From contig NW_006921535.1 in the NCBI RefSeq assembly GCF_000340215.1, positions 2,925,323 to 2,989,322 on the forward strand: a stretch of 64,000 nt of DNA. Reading direction: 5' to 3'. Of the stretch, positions 1-12,044 are shown piece after piece. The notes below the pieces were generated by a model. The model was not told the origin of the DNA. It made no database searches and saw only the letters and a list, made by a program, of their open reading frames with translations. The stretch's first letter is position 1. Every line of letters begins with the position of its first letter. The position numbers were made by a program, and so were the translations under genes. This stretch comes from Pseudocercospora fijiensis CIRAD86 (lineage: Eukaryota; Ascomycota; Dothideomycetes; Mycosphaerellales; Mycosphaerellaceae).

Positions 1-917
1 CCTACACTACGAGCCTAAGGCACCTTTAATTAAAACTTTGATCAAAACTTTAAGCCGCTTAAAAGATTAAGCGACTAATAGACTAACTAACTAAGGGCAA
101 AACTATAGAGCTAAGCTAGCCGGGGTCGATCTTGCGGACAATAGGTTACTCCTCGATCTATCTAACCCTTTAAGCGAGGCGAACCTCTACTACTGCACTT
201 ATAATAGCCTTTACCTATAGAAACTAGACGAGCTGTGTTTTTTCGGAAAAGATAAGATAAGATTGACAATTGAAGGCTGCTAAACCTAGCTAATTAGGGC
301 TAGCGAAACTACGAATAACAAGAACAATAACCCTCGGAACGGACAAACCCTCGGAAGCGGACATTGCTAAGTCTTTTAAGAGTAGACGCAAAGAACTCGG
401 TACGATATTACGCAGAGCGGAGGCAGGGCTGCAATACCTCGTACGTCTACCTATTATAGTAGGGAAGACGCGCTCGTATTGTAATTAGTCGAAGGCCCTC
501 AATTCTTATAGATATATATCACTTTATAGTTTATTATATATAGGGATAGCGCAGTTAGAGTTGGACATTGTATTAAAAGTAAGGTTTAACATAGTTATAT
601 AATTAGGTAGTTAAGTGTTTAATTTAGCGCGGCTAAGCAGCTTATTAGACTTGCTAAGTTAGTAGTAACGGAGGTCGAGGTTAGAATATAGAAAGGCTAC
701 GAGGGCGCGGCCTTTAGAAGGGAAGCGTGTATTAGAGGCTATACGTAATTAGCATATAACTAGCTCGAGTAAAGCTAGGGTCTTAGTGCCTTAGGCAGGG
801 CTTAGCGCTTAGCGTTAGGCTAACTAGCCTGCCTTCCTCCTTCTCCTCCTAGTTCTCTATCGAATACTACTCGTACCTACTACTACCCTATCTACCTACT
901 AATATACCCTTCTTACA
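1..917 (+). mobile_element. Truncated Gypsy element, inverted copy of the one at 20202
   Basis: The reverse complement of this stretch matches 20202 to about 21207 almost throughout, with scattered transitions and small gaps. It therefore holds one LTR plus about 730 bp of internal sequence of the same Gypsy family. The copy runs off the left edge of the window. By comparison with the better copy its coding strand is plus, so this is its 3' end. CA and TG are depleted and TA is abundant, as in all repeats here, which is the mark of RIP. No coding frame survives. The family assignment rests on the match alone, since this piece carries no recognisable domain. Confidence 0.8.
731..917 (+). repeat. 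3' LTR of the left Gypsy copy
   Basis: This segment corresponds to the 197-bp LTR defined at 20202-20398 and 43463-43659, read in inverse orientation. It ends at 917 with TTCTTACA, the complement of the TGTAAGAA end seen in the other copies. It lacks about 10 bp near its inner end, where the other copies read TTAGTCCTA. The inner boundary is placed by alignment and could be a few bases off. Confidence 0.7.
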
Positions 918-2160
918 TTTAGGCTTTTCTCGTTTTCTAATAAGTAGTAGAATTAGACTAAACTCGTTCCTCGATTAGAGGGCGATTCCTAAAAGAATCC
1001 GTAGATCTAATTAGCCGCTCGGAGCTCGGCGAGTATAACCGAGCGGCCCGCAATCTAATTCTAACCTTATATTATCTACTTTATCTAGTCTACTTACTTT
1101 CTCGTAGCTATAATAATAGCTCTTCTTACTAGTCTTACTAACTACTAACCTATCTACCGAGGCGCGCGTTTTTAAAAACCTTACTAAAGGCCTTTCTAGC
1201 GTTCTTATAATAAACTCGCGTTATATAGGCGCCGCCGGCGGCAAGGAAGACTTCGCGAGCCTAAGGGTCGTATCGGGTAGAGATAGTATTATAAATAATA
1301 CTTAGCTTATATCCTCTATATACCTAAAGGCTAGCGGCTCTTATTAATACGTCGCATCTCTTTTAAAGATTAAAGCGGCGTATAGTACAGAATTTAGTAT
1401 ACTTAGTAGCGTTATTGCGACGCACTTTAATACTAATAATCTCTAGGTCCTCTTCCTCCGCCCCTTCTATAATATATTCGATAAAAACTACCTTTATTAT
1501 TATATAATACTCGCGCGCCCTTATAATCTTCTTCGGTATCGGCTTTTTACTATAACCCTTCGTCGTACGCTACTTTCTACTATTACGACAAACCTACTAC
1601 TCTAATAGTAAACTAGTTCTTACCTCGTAGTAAGCCTCTTTATAATACTAAAAGTTAGACTAATACGGCTATAGTTAGCGCTACGTAGCGATAGTAAATA
1701 TTAACTTAGTAGGCAGGTCGATTATCGCCTAGCGCTAGCGTATAAGATCGTCCGGCGTATTAAGTATTATATAAATACCTAGAATAACTTCGATATACCT
1801 TTTATATATAGATCTACGTCTACGAGGTACCTCGCCGTTATTGCCTTTATCCGCCGAGTACTCTAATTACTCTTCGGCCGAGGACTCGTCTACTTCTATA
1901 TACGTCGTTACTTACGGCGTAAAGCGCGGAAATTCGACTAGTAGTAGCGTAGTATAGATAGTATTAAATTCTTAGAAGGCGGCGAGGGCTTTAATGCTTA
2001 TAAGGTCGGCTATTTTAATAGAGAGAAAGAGTAGCGAGTCCTAAATCGATAATAGGAAATAGTAGTAGTAGAATATAGTAGTAATAACAAGGTCGATAAA
2101 CAAATAAAACAAATAAGAACGCGCTTATAACTAAGGCGGACGGAGCGCTAGCAAATCTAT
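918..2160. other. Mutated repeat DNA without a readable gene
   Basis: This 1.2-kb stretch has the same TA-rich, CA/TG-poor composition as the recognised transposons. It lies directly next to the LTR that ends at 917. Partial open stretches occur on the minus strand, interrupted by TAG and TAA, but I recognise no domain in them. Normal composition returns abruptly near 2160, which marks the edge of the first gene island. It is probably the flank of the left Gypsy or an older element into which it inserted. Confidence 0.55.
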
Positions 2161-2540
2161 ACCGAGTCCGGTCCTTGGCTGCATGTCCCGATTTGGACTA
2201 ATTCCTGTTAGCTACTATAGCCACGACCCGCCTTGGCCAGCCGTCATCTTCTTTTGATAGAGCCTCCTCCAATTTCTAATCAATTGTAATTAAGCCCCTC
2301 CTTCTCCCCACAAGAACGCCCGCACGGCAGCGGTTCGGCAGTTGATCATCTGCAAGGTTCCTACTCACCAAACCAGATTATTATGATGAATCTGAACAAG
2401 GGAGCTGCAGAAGAATATAACGAGAGAGCTGTTTCGCAGAAAAAGCCATTGAAGTTCACGTACCCTTGAGAAACAACGGTTGACAACAGAGCAAGAAAAG
2501 AACAGCGCCAATTCGACCCGCATAACACAGAGTAAACAAG

Positions 2541-3971
2541 ATGGGCGAAATCGTGCCACTTTGGATTGATGGCAAAGAGACCACGACCTCGATCACGTTC
2601 GATGTCGTAAGCCCTGTGGACAGCAAGAAACTTTGGTCCGCAGCATCTGCGACGAAGAAGGAAGCAATTCAAGCCTGTGAGGTTGCTCAAAATGCATTCA
2701 AGACATGGCGCAAGACGAAAGCTGCAGACATTCAGGCAATCCTTCTGAAAGCTGCAGACATCATGGACGGCCGCCGAGACGAACTTGCCCAGATCATGAT
2801 GCAGGAGACAGGTGCTCTCCGGCCCTTTGCTGACTTCAATACACAAACCACGATCGATTACCTCCGCGACGTTTCTGGAAGAGCCTCCAACATTCACGGC
2901 GTGATTCCGCAAACCAAGGATCCCAACCAAAGTGCCTTCATATACAAGGAACCATACGGAGTCATTCTGGGCATCGCGCCATGGAACGCGCCATACATTC
3001 TGGGCTGCAGAGCGTTTCTGTTCCCCATTGTCGCTGGTAACACAGTCGTCTTCAAAGGCTCCGAGCTGTCACCGAAGACGTTCTGGGTACTGGGACAGAT
3101 TTTCAAGGAAGCCGGTCTTCCAGATGGTGTTCTGAACATAATCTACCACCAGCCTTCAGATGCGGCCGAAGTCACCAATACCCTGATCGAGCACCCGGCT
3201 GTCAAGAAAGTGAACTTCACTGGCTCAACACTCGTAGGCTCCATCATCGCTGCGAAAGCTGGCAAAGAGCTCAAACCAGTCCTGATGGAGCTCGGAGGCA
3301 AAGCTTCTGCAATCGTGTGCGAAGACGCCAATGTCCAGAATGCAGCTTTCCAGGTCGTTCTCGGCTCCTTCTTGCATGCCGGACAAATCTGCATGGCCAC
3401 AGAACGTGTCTTGGTGCACCGCAAGATCATAGACGAATTCGCTTCGGTGTTGAAAGCCGTTGTTCCAAAGATCTACGATCCAAATGGCGACGAGCCGGTC
3501 CTCGTTGCTAAGGCAGGTGCCGAGAAGAATTACAGACTGAGACAAGATGCTCTGGCGAAAGGCGCGCAGGTCGTCTATGGGGATCCCGCAGCAAACAATT
3601 CCTCCAACTACAGGATCCAGCCCCTCATTGTGCAGGACACGAAGAAGGACATGGATCTCTGGTACACGGAATCCTTCGGACCAACGCTGTCGCTCATCCC
3701 CATCGAATCCGATGAGGAGGCGATCGAGATCGCGAACGATACCGAGTATGGACTGTCCGGTGCAGTGTTTACGACGAATCTTGGGAGAGGCTTGAAGATT
3801 GCCAAGGAGATTGATTCGGGTGCCATTCACATCAACGGCATGACTGTGCACGACGAGGCGGGCTTGCCTCACGGTGGGGTGAAGAAGAGTGGCTGGGGCC
3901 GGTTCAATGCTCAATGGGGCGTTGAGGAGTTTGTCAAGCTGAAGACTGTCACTTATTATACTGACATGTAA
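2541..3971 (+). CDS. NAD(P)-dependent aldehyde dehydrogenase, aromatic-aldehyde-like
   Basis: A single uninterrupted 476-residue frame belongs to the aldehyde dehydrogenase superfamily, which oxidises aldehydes to carboxylic acids in the cytosol. Visible motifs are the cofactor and oxyanion segment APWNAPY (Asn149), the nucleotide-binding Lys172, FTGST at 226-230, the general base in ELGGK (Glu250), the catalytic cysteine in GQICMA (Cys284) and ESFGP near 385. Length is typical for the family. The overall look resembles fungal salicylaldehyde or vanillin dehydrogenases, so an aromatic aldehyde is a plausible substrate, but this cannot be fixed from sequence alone. The start is preceded by AACAAG, a good fungal context. 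The gene sits about 380 bp inside the border with mutated repeats and shows no RIP. Confidence 0.9.
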   Translation: MGEIVPLWIDGKETTTSITFDVVSPVDSKKLWSAASATKKEAIQACEVAQNAFKTWRKTKAADIQAILLKAADIMDGRRDELAQIMMQETGALRPFADFNTQTTIDYLRDVSGRASNIHGVIPQTKDPNQSAFIYKEPYGVILGIAPWNAPYILGCRAFLFPIVAGNTVVFKGSELSPKTFWVLGQIFKEAGLPDGVLNIIYHQPSDAAEVTNTLIEHPAVKKVNFTGSTLVGSIIAAKAGKELKPVLMELGGKASAIVCEDANVQNAAFQVVLGSFLHAGQICMATERVLVHRKIIDEFASVLKAVVPKIYDPNGDEPVLVAKAGAEKNYRLRQDALAKGAQVVYGDPAANNSSNYRIQPLIVQDTKKDMDLWYTESFGPTLSLIPIESDEEAIEIANDTEYGLSGAVFTTNLGRGLKIAKEIDSGAIHINGMTVHDEAGLPHGGVKKSGWGRFNAQWGVEEFVKLKTVTYYTDM

Positions 3972-4342
3972 ACTGTACTGGGACCGAGGGAGAGCATCAT
4001 GTAGGGTCCCAAACGACTCGCAAAAGTAATAGTCGAGAACAAATCATATACAGTCTTCACAGTAACACCCTGATTAAGCGAGATGGCGGAAGGGGGTGAT
4101 CCGTGAAAACAAGATCTAACTGATCAAAGCTAGCGTACTTCCTCCTGCAGATGGCATACTTCCGAGCTTGGCCATTCTTGGCGTAGCGCCAACTCAATTG
4201 CACCCCCCCTGTTTCTGCGCTTTCTTCACGCGTGTCCGGTGTATGATTATTATTCCCGTCGCGCTTCAATCAACATCTTCGCCTGCATTTCGACATCGCC
4301 GCGGCTTCGCAGAGGTAGACTTGAGCGCACATTGCCGACAGC
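3972..4342. other. Intergenic region
   Basis: This 371-bp spacer holds the 3' end of the aldehyde dehydrogenase gene and the promoter of the phosphatase gene. I see no further gene, RNA or repeat in it. Confidence 0.5.
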
Positions 4343-6027
4343 ATGTGGGCACGAACGCTGCGAGTCTGCCGGCGCCGGCCCACCACAAGCCAGTGCGGCA
4401 GAAATGTGTTGCGCCGACGAAACCAGACGTACCAAGGACCTCATACAACGCCTCATACAACGTATTTCCAGCACCCAGAAGCCCCGAAGCCAAAGCGACG
4501 GATCGTGAGAACGGTTCTATGGAGTACCTCGTGTTTCGGCCTGGGAGCTGGCTATCACTGGCTTATGGGCGAACCACTCGATCTCCTCGGCGCGCTGGCT
4601 GGTGGTGAGCTTAAAGATGTCATGACAGATGTTGTTGCCACAGCAGCTCTGGATGCAATAGCGAAAGAAGTGCCTCCAATTACCATGGAGCAAGCCGATG
4701 AACTTCTCCGCGCACAGTCCGGCTATTCTGTTACTCCCAAGGCAGGTCACGGGCTACGGTCTTGGGTCAGATCACACTTGCTGACCAAACATAGACCGTC
4801 GGCCACACTTGTCAGATGCCGTCCAATATGCCATGCGAGGATACATGGTCGGCTGGCGCCTACACTCTCTTCAATGATCCAAAGCGCGATTGGTGCGAAT
4901 GGGCCATCTTCGACGGGCATGCTGGGCCCAGAACTGCGCAGATGCTGAAACAAGCCCTCCCGAACGTGGTCGGACAAGACCTATGGGATGCCAAGTGCAT
5001 GGACCAGTCCTATGTTCCAAATGATTGGCACACTGTTAGCACAATCAAGAAGTCCTTCCTACAGCTTGACAAAGACATCCTCGACGAAGCCGCCAAGCGC
5101 ATACAGTCCGGCGGCCCTTTAGCCGAAGTGGTATCTGCTGGAGCTGCAGCCTTCTCAGGATCGTGCGCTCTACTTGCCCTCTATGATCCCGCACGAGACA
5201 TTCTGCGCGTGGCAAATGTCGGCGATTCTAGAGCAGTCCTCGGAACTTGGGACAACGCCGCCCAGAAGTACGTAGCGAAACCTATGTCCATTGACCAAAC
5301 CGGCTTCAACCAAGATGAGGTCACGCGCTTGAAGAAGAACCACCCCGGCGAAGATGATGTCGTCGATCCGTCCAGTGGTCGTGTACACGGAATTGCAATC
5401 TCCAGAGCATTTGGCGATGCCAGATGGAAATGGGCGACTGACCTCACTCAGCTTGCCCACGACCGCTTCTTTGGGCCCAAGCCGAGACCTAAGGGCATGA
5501 TCAAGACACCGCCATACTTGACTGCTGAGCCAGAGGTCATGGAGACTAAGGTCAATACAGGCAATCGAGCTGACTTCCTGATTATGGCCAGCGATGGTCT
5601 TTGGGATCAATTGTCCTCGGAGGATGCTGTTGCTTGCGTGCAGATGTGGCTCGACAAGAACAAACCTGAAGCATTCATCGCCGAAGAACTTGGCCAGAAT
5701 GATTCGTGGAGGGACTACCTCCGGAAATCCAATCGCCCACCGACCTATACCAGTGCCAAAGATCTCGCTGATGATGACACCTACTTCGATGAAGATGAGA
5801 AGTGCTTGAAGTGGCGTGTCAAGCAAAAGCACTTCGTTGTTGAAGACGAGCATTGCGGTGTTCATCTGGTCAAGAATGCTTTGGGTGGAAAGCGAAGAGA
5901 CTTGTTCACTGGTGTGATGAGTGTCCAGCCGCCATACAGCCGGAATGTGCGAGACGATATCACCGTCCACGTCATATTCTTTGGAATCGACACGGAGCCT
6001 CTCATGAAAGCTGCGAACAAGAAATGA
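4343..6027 (+). CDS. PP2C-family phosphatase, Ptc5/pyruvate dehydrogenase phosphatase-like
   Basis: The main exon (4816-6027) encodes a PP2C metal-dependent Ser/Thr phosphatase. It has the metal-binding FDGHAG motif, NVGDSRAVLG, HGIAISRAFGDARWKW, ASDGLWD and the terminal DDITVHVIFF. This pattern and length match mitochondrial phosphatases such as yeast Ptc5, which dephosphorylates pyruvate dehydrogenase. An upstream exon from ATG 4343 supplies an arginine-rich, acid-poor N-terminus that looks like a mitochondrial targeting sequence, followed by a hydrophobic stretch. The two frames differ, so an intron is needed. The best fit is about 4766-4815 (50 bp, branch-like CTGACC, acceptor TTGTCAG), giving about 545 residues. 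The donor site is not certain. Starting at 4816 would cut into the domain just before its conserved SNxPCED-type segment, so I prefer 4343. Confidence 0.8.
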
Positions 6028-7000
6028 CTCACCGTGGATGTGAAGTCGAACATATCTTATTCAGTATCTACTAAGTAACGTCGGAAGAGCGACTGTTCTT
6101 GGGCCAGGAGTTAGACGGCTCTAGAGAAGCGCGCGGCTCAGCGCTCTCTCCCAAGCGCTTGTTGCTAACGAGTTTAGAGAGAAAGCGCAGAGGTGTGCGA
6201 TCAGAGCCTCTGTCAAATGGTGCGTCGAAATGCTGACGGGAGCTCAGGTGCTTACGGTCGTGCTCAGATAGGGCGACATCGCGGATGGAGATGTTATTTA
6301 CCAGGACATCCAGTATATCAGTGCCATCTTATCCAGACGAGATGTGCTGTCGAATAGATTAGCGAAATAGCGCCAGGCCGAACGCAACATGCGCAAAAAA
6401 TTCTACGCCATCAGAGTCAACGCTGTCGACCGAAGCGCGTTTCCTTCGACTCGACAGAACCTTCCAAGCGAGCACGCCGATTCAAAGCCATGGGGATGAG
6501 GCGATGACCTGTATTCCAGCAGAGCAGTGAAGTGAATTGCTGCATGGTGTGTCATTGATAGGTGAGATCGGGATGTGGAGCACGAGTGAGACTCGGCACA
6601 CCATTTGAATTGTCCCCCATGGGCCCCTCTAAAAACTCGTTGCCTCGCGGGGTTCGTCGGCAAAACTGGGATTCTAGTTGAGTTCTTATGCAAAACACGT
6701 CTGTGCTAACTTGTGCAAAGCGGATTCGACCAACCAGATCTCCTAGTTCTTATACAGCAGTTCTACGGACTTAACCACGGACTTCGTTTAGGGGATAGCT
6801 ATATAGCGGGTTGTCTGCGAGCTCCAGAGCTGAATCTCGTCTATTAGCCGACATCACGCGAGCTCGTGTGATTCGTGGAACTAATTCCAGTCGGTACATC
6901 ATCCTCCGCATTGAGGCATTGAAACTCGGGACAAGCACGTGGAGAAGCACAATCGTCACCGTCACTACTCGAAGAATGATATGCCCTTCGAGCGACCAAG
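6028..7000. other. Intergenic region
   Basis: This 973-bp stretch has normal base composition. It contains the 3' flank of the phosphatase gene and the promoter of the galactanase gene. Short open frames on both strands look random, and I see no RNA gene or repeat. Confidence 0.45.
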
Positions 7001-8398
<1,398 letters not shown>

Positions 8399-8408
8399 CG
8401 CTATTCGT

Positions 8409-10346
8409 TCAGGTTCCTGATCCAGGCTTCAGTATCAGAGACACATCTCCATTCATGTTGCTCTGAGATAGACTTCGCATCTCTCCCGGTGGTATTGTGA
8501 CACCCGCGAATTTCGGAGGTCTTGGAATGCATTCGAGCTCTTGCGGCTCCGCAGTAAGTGACGGTATTGGCGCTCCATGTTTGAGGACTTCCCGCAGCTG
8601 TTGTGGTGAAATTGTGCCTTGAGCTACAGCATTAAGCAAGGTGAGGTATTGTGCGCTGTGATCGGTTTGTATTGGACTGATGAAAATTTGTCTTGCAGTC
8701 TCGAGTTGGGCAATTGTGCTGTTGTTGACCGGGGTTGAATCTAGCTCCATTGGGACCTTTGGCGGTCTTGGTGGCGGATCGGTAACATTGACGGAAGGCA
8801 TTGAGCTTTCTGCTGAGCCAGACATCTCACTTGTTGTTTCCAAAGGGGGACAGGTAGCGCGTCGAGGGATAGCTGCACCGTTCGTTGGCGGAGGCGGAGG
8901 AGCCTTCCGGCGGACAGCTATTGTGGCGGACTTTGCAGGGGTTTCAGCAGGAGGCGACATCACTGGCTTTGATGGAGGTGGCACAGAAGCTGAATGTCTC
9001 GGAGGAGAAGGTGCGGTCGGCGAAGTAGGAGTTTGCGTTGATGAAAGCTCAGAAGGCTCCCTTATGGGAAGCTCTACAAGCCTGCTTGGTCCAGCTTGTA
9101 CTCCTTCGCTATCTGCTTCGACGATGCCATTTGCTTTCTCAGATTGCGGGAAAGTCCGGTCTCCGAGAGTTTCGTCGCTGAGTGCTGGGGAGTATGGAGG
9201 AGGCGTGATGGATGATGATGTCCTCGTTGGGCTCGTCAGAAGAGTTGGCATCGAGGCTCTTGGGGACACTACAGTGTCCGCCGGCTCAGCTGTGGGATCA
9301 CGAACAACGTATTTGCTGGGCAGCGGATAGTGGCCAATCTTTTTCGTCATCTTCTTGCCAATCTTCTTCTCAAACCCACTCGTCATTAATGCATCCCAGC
9401 CGATGATCTTGTGCGTGAAGCCAGGCATATTGGCCAACCATGACACCAGAGACTCGGCTGGGGTGGCTGGTGGCAAAATAATGAGTTCTCCCGGGTGAAG
9501 GTTGAGACTGCCTCGACAAAGAAATGCGTGCAAGAGGCGTCCAGGATCCATTTGATGAAACATCGCTAATTCCCAGTTTTTGGTCAGCTGGCAGCTGAAT
9601 GTACTTGTCCAGCCTGCCCATGGCAACCCCCAACTCGAAATCTTTTGGCCTGGAGGTGCAGGGTGGCCTCTCTTGTCGAGCTCCTTGCCGAAGTCTTCGC
9701 AGTCGGAGAGGGCATGCTGGATTTCCTTCTTCGGCAGTGGTTTGTAACGTGGTTGCTGCTCAGCGAAAGAAGATATCGACGGACGCTTGGCCAGAAATGC
9801 CATCGGTTTTACCTGAAGCACCTGCAGAGCTCGATCGAATGCAAGGAGTACAGGCCTATTAGGCTGAGGATCAGGCTTCTTTGCGAACAGGCTGGTCTCC
9901 TTCTTGACCTTCTTGTCGAGGAATTCAAAATCTGGACAGGCCCAATTCCAGTCTCCGAAGACACAAGCACCAAAGCCACGGTAGACGTGCATCGGAGCGA
10001 ACACCGCGCAAATGGTCAGACCCGCAGTCACCAAGTATTTGAGTTCGTCCGCGAGCGATTCGAAGAGTTCCTGAACTTTTTGATGGCCGCAGCTGGCAAT
10101 AGCAGTCTGAACCTCGAAGTAGGTTGCTTGATAGTAGGCGTCGTCAAAGACATTGAGCGGTATGAGTGCTTCACCGATAAGGGCTAGAACCAGAAGGACA
10201 TCATCGACTTGCGCTTCAACATCCAGTGCCGGAGACGCTATTTGTTTGTCTCTGCTCGCTTTTTGAGTCCAGAGCGCCTTGACAGCTTTAGCGAGCTGGC
10301 TGGAGCTAGCACTGACTACTGCAACGGATGTTGGTGATGGTGACAT
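8409..10346 (-). CDS. Hypothetical protein with a globular N-terminus and a Pro/Ser/Thr-rich region
   Basis: One open frame of 645 residues has no intron. I do not recognise a domain. Residues 1 to about 360 look globular, with several aromatic clusters (for example YRGFGACVFGDWNWACPDFEF) and a hydrophobic stretch near 105-120 (YLVTAGLTICAVFAP). Residues about 370-560 are rich in Pro, Ser and Thr with proline runs, probably disordered. The C-terminus becomes more ordered and ends with a short charged stretch. No signal peptide is evident. Codon use and length support a real gene, since a random minus-strand frame of this size in unique DNA is unlikely. Its 3' end converges on the galactanase gene. 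Confidence 0.75.
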   Translation of the reverse strand: MSPSPTSVAVVSASSSQLAKAVKALWTQKASRDKQIASPALDVEAQVDDVLLVLALIGEALIPLNVFDDAYYQATYFEVQTAIASCGHQKVQELFESLADELKYLVTAGLTICAVFAPMHVYRGFGACVFGDWNWACPDFEFLDKKVKKETSLFAKKPDPQPNRPVLLAFDRALQVLQVKPMAFLAKRPSISSFAEQQPRYKPLPKKEIQHALSDCEDFGKELDKRGHPAPPGQKISSWGLPWAGWTSTFSCQLTKNWELAMFHQMDPGRLLHAFLCRGSLNLHPGELIILPPATPAESLVSWLANMPGFTHKIIGWDALMTSGFEKKIGKKMTKKIGHYPLPSKYVVRDPTAEPADTVVSPRASMPTLLTSPTRTSSSITPPPYSPALSDETLGDRTFPQSEKANGIVEADSEGVQAGPSRLVELPIREPSELSSTQTPTSPTAPSPPRHSASVPPPSKPVMSPPAETPAKSATIAVRRKAPPPPPTNGAAIPRRATCPPLETTSEMSGSAESSMPSVNVTDPPPRPPKVPMELDSTPVNNSTIAQLETARQIFISPIQTDHSAQYLTLLNAVAQGTISPQQLREVLKHGAPIPSLTAEPQELECIPRPPKFAGVTIPPGEMRSLSQSNMNGDVSLILKPGSGT

Positions 10347-11273
10347 CTTGAAGTGCCTCGTATCAGCCTATGCGAATCCGAGCAGGCATCAGGTATTGAT
10401 CTCAGGATGTAGCCGCGTCCTCTCCTCGCCTGGCGGCAACACTCAGTTTGGTGTCCAGGTTTCCGAGCACGCTGACTGCTGACGGGCCTTAGTCGGAGAG
10501 CCAATGAAGCTATATCACTGCTGACGATGTGACAGAAACGACAGGCGTGAGGTGGTGTTGAGGTGAAAGAAGGATGGGAGGATGCAATTGTGATGAAAAG
10601 AGTGCGGCTGTGAAATGTGGAGCCGAATATTCAACGATTGGCCGATGATATTCAGCCCCCGTCTATATATGGACGGCCAAAGTCTTGCTGCTCAAGGCCA
10701 AGAGTAGTACGTAAGAATGGTGATGGAGGAGGAGCAAGTCCAATGCCTGCTACCGCATTGCTCTGATACATCTCGATTCGAGCTTGACAGAGAAAGTCAG
10801 ATCTGGGAGACGAGGCTGAACAACATCGTCTCCCTTTCTCATGGGAATTCGACACTGCCGCATCGATCTCAGTGGATTCACTACGGTCTGTAGTCCGGTG
10901 AGAATCGTAGCCGCTATCTCGATCACTCCCATCGGTAGAGCTCGGGGAAATAGCTCCGGCTAGACATGTGGTTGTATGAGCTTCCGGCGGCGCGCGAGCT
11001 GATATATCGTATTTCATGTCAGTCGTTGAGGTCGTGATACTAAGATCTATGGAGGCACCTGGAAGTGCAATGAAAGGAGAAACTTCAACGTTAGTCTTAA
11101 CGTTGATTGATTATGCCATCTCCGTCAACTTCTTTCCCTTAAGTTAGCAGCAAGTTCACACATTTCTTCACCGTCTCAGTAGAAATGCGCCGTGAGTTCA
11201 ATCCTCTGCTGCAGCATCCACAAGGCCCATCGGTATAGTTTCCTCGTTTGTCATCGCTGTTGGCGCCGTTTCG
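10347..11273. other. Intergenic region with a possible small minus-strand ORF
   Basis: This 927-bp stretch contains the promoter of the gene that starts at 10346. A minus-strand frame of 121 codons (10652-11017, beginning MKYDISARAPPEAH) is Ser-rich with no recognised domain. It could be a small gene or an exon, but nothing beyond its open frame supports it. The composition is normal up to about 11275, where the next mobile element begins. Confidence 0.35.
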
Positions 11274-11984
11274 TCAGACTACCGCTTTGATCAAATAAGG
11301 CCTATTTAATAAGATTTCATTTGGAATTTGACCAAATAAGCGCTTCCTTGGTATTTCACCAAAACAGCCCTCTTTAACCAAATTCGCCCTCCTGCAAGCT
11401 TAGCATGCTTAGCATGCTACTACACGCTTACTGTCGTATCCGGAGATAACAATTGACTTATTTCCTAGTAAAGAATAGGTATAGAAAGCGGTATACTAGT
11501 TTCCTTAGCATAACTATACAAGTAGGAGGTATATCCAAATTCGAAGGAGGACAATAAATCCGATAGCATATGTTGCAGAGGATAGAATAGATTAGAAGAG
11601 GACGATTAGACTAATATTATAAGTAGAAACAGCCCTAAATCCTCCGTTTAAACGCTACGGTCCTCCTAATGTTACTGTCTTCGATCTCCGTACCCTCTAT
11701 TAGGTACTACGCAATAAGGCCTTCGTATTGCGCCTCTTCTAAACGCCGGCAGGCATAGTATAACCCTTTAGCTGCCGCTTATAGTTATTATTGTTATCGT
11801 TACGAAGCCGAGCCTTCTTAGTTGGCCTGTATTGTCGCTACGGACGGTTATTAACTTAGCTAGGCGTTGTTAACTCGTCGCTACTAAGCAGAATAGCGTT
11901 ACTAGAGGGCTCTATAGTAGTAGTAGAAGAAGAAGCTAACGGTTGAGAAGTTGTTAGCGCCTTACTAGCTCTCGGTATAGAGTC

Positions 11985-12044
11985 GTTGTCGCTCTGTACG
12001 TTGTCGCTCTATACGTTGTCGCTCTGTACGTTGTCGCTCTCTGC
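11985..12044. repeat. Tandem repeat, four copies of a 15-bp unit
   Basis: The unit GTTGTCGCTCTGTAC is repeated about four times with one or two substitutions. It lies just downstream of the degenerate transposase frame and may have encoded a pentapeptide repeat at its C-terminal end. Confidence 0.8.

Noticed and set aside
4816..6027. Starting the phosphatase at ATG 4816
   Set aside because: This would remove the mitochondrial-type N-terminus and begin right at a conserved segment. An upstream exon with fitting features exists.
8680..9330. Plus-strand 216-codon Gly/Ser-rich frame
   Set aside because: It is antisense to the Pro/Ser-rich part of the 645-residue minus-strand gene, where GC-biased codons keep the opposite frame open.
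11985..12044. CRISPR-like array
   Set aside because: It is a simple tandem repeat without spacers, in a fungal transposon.
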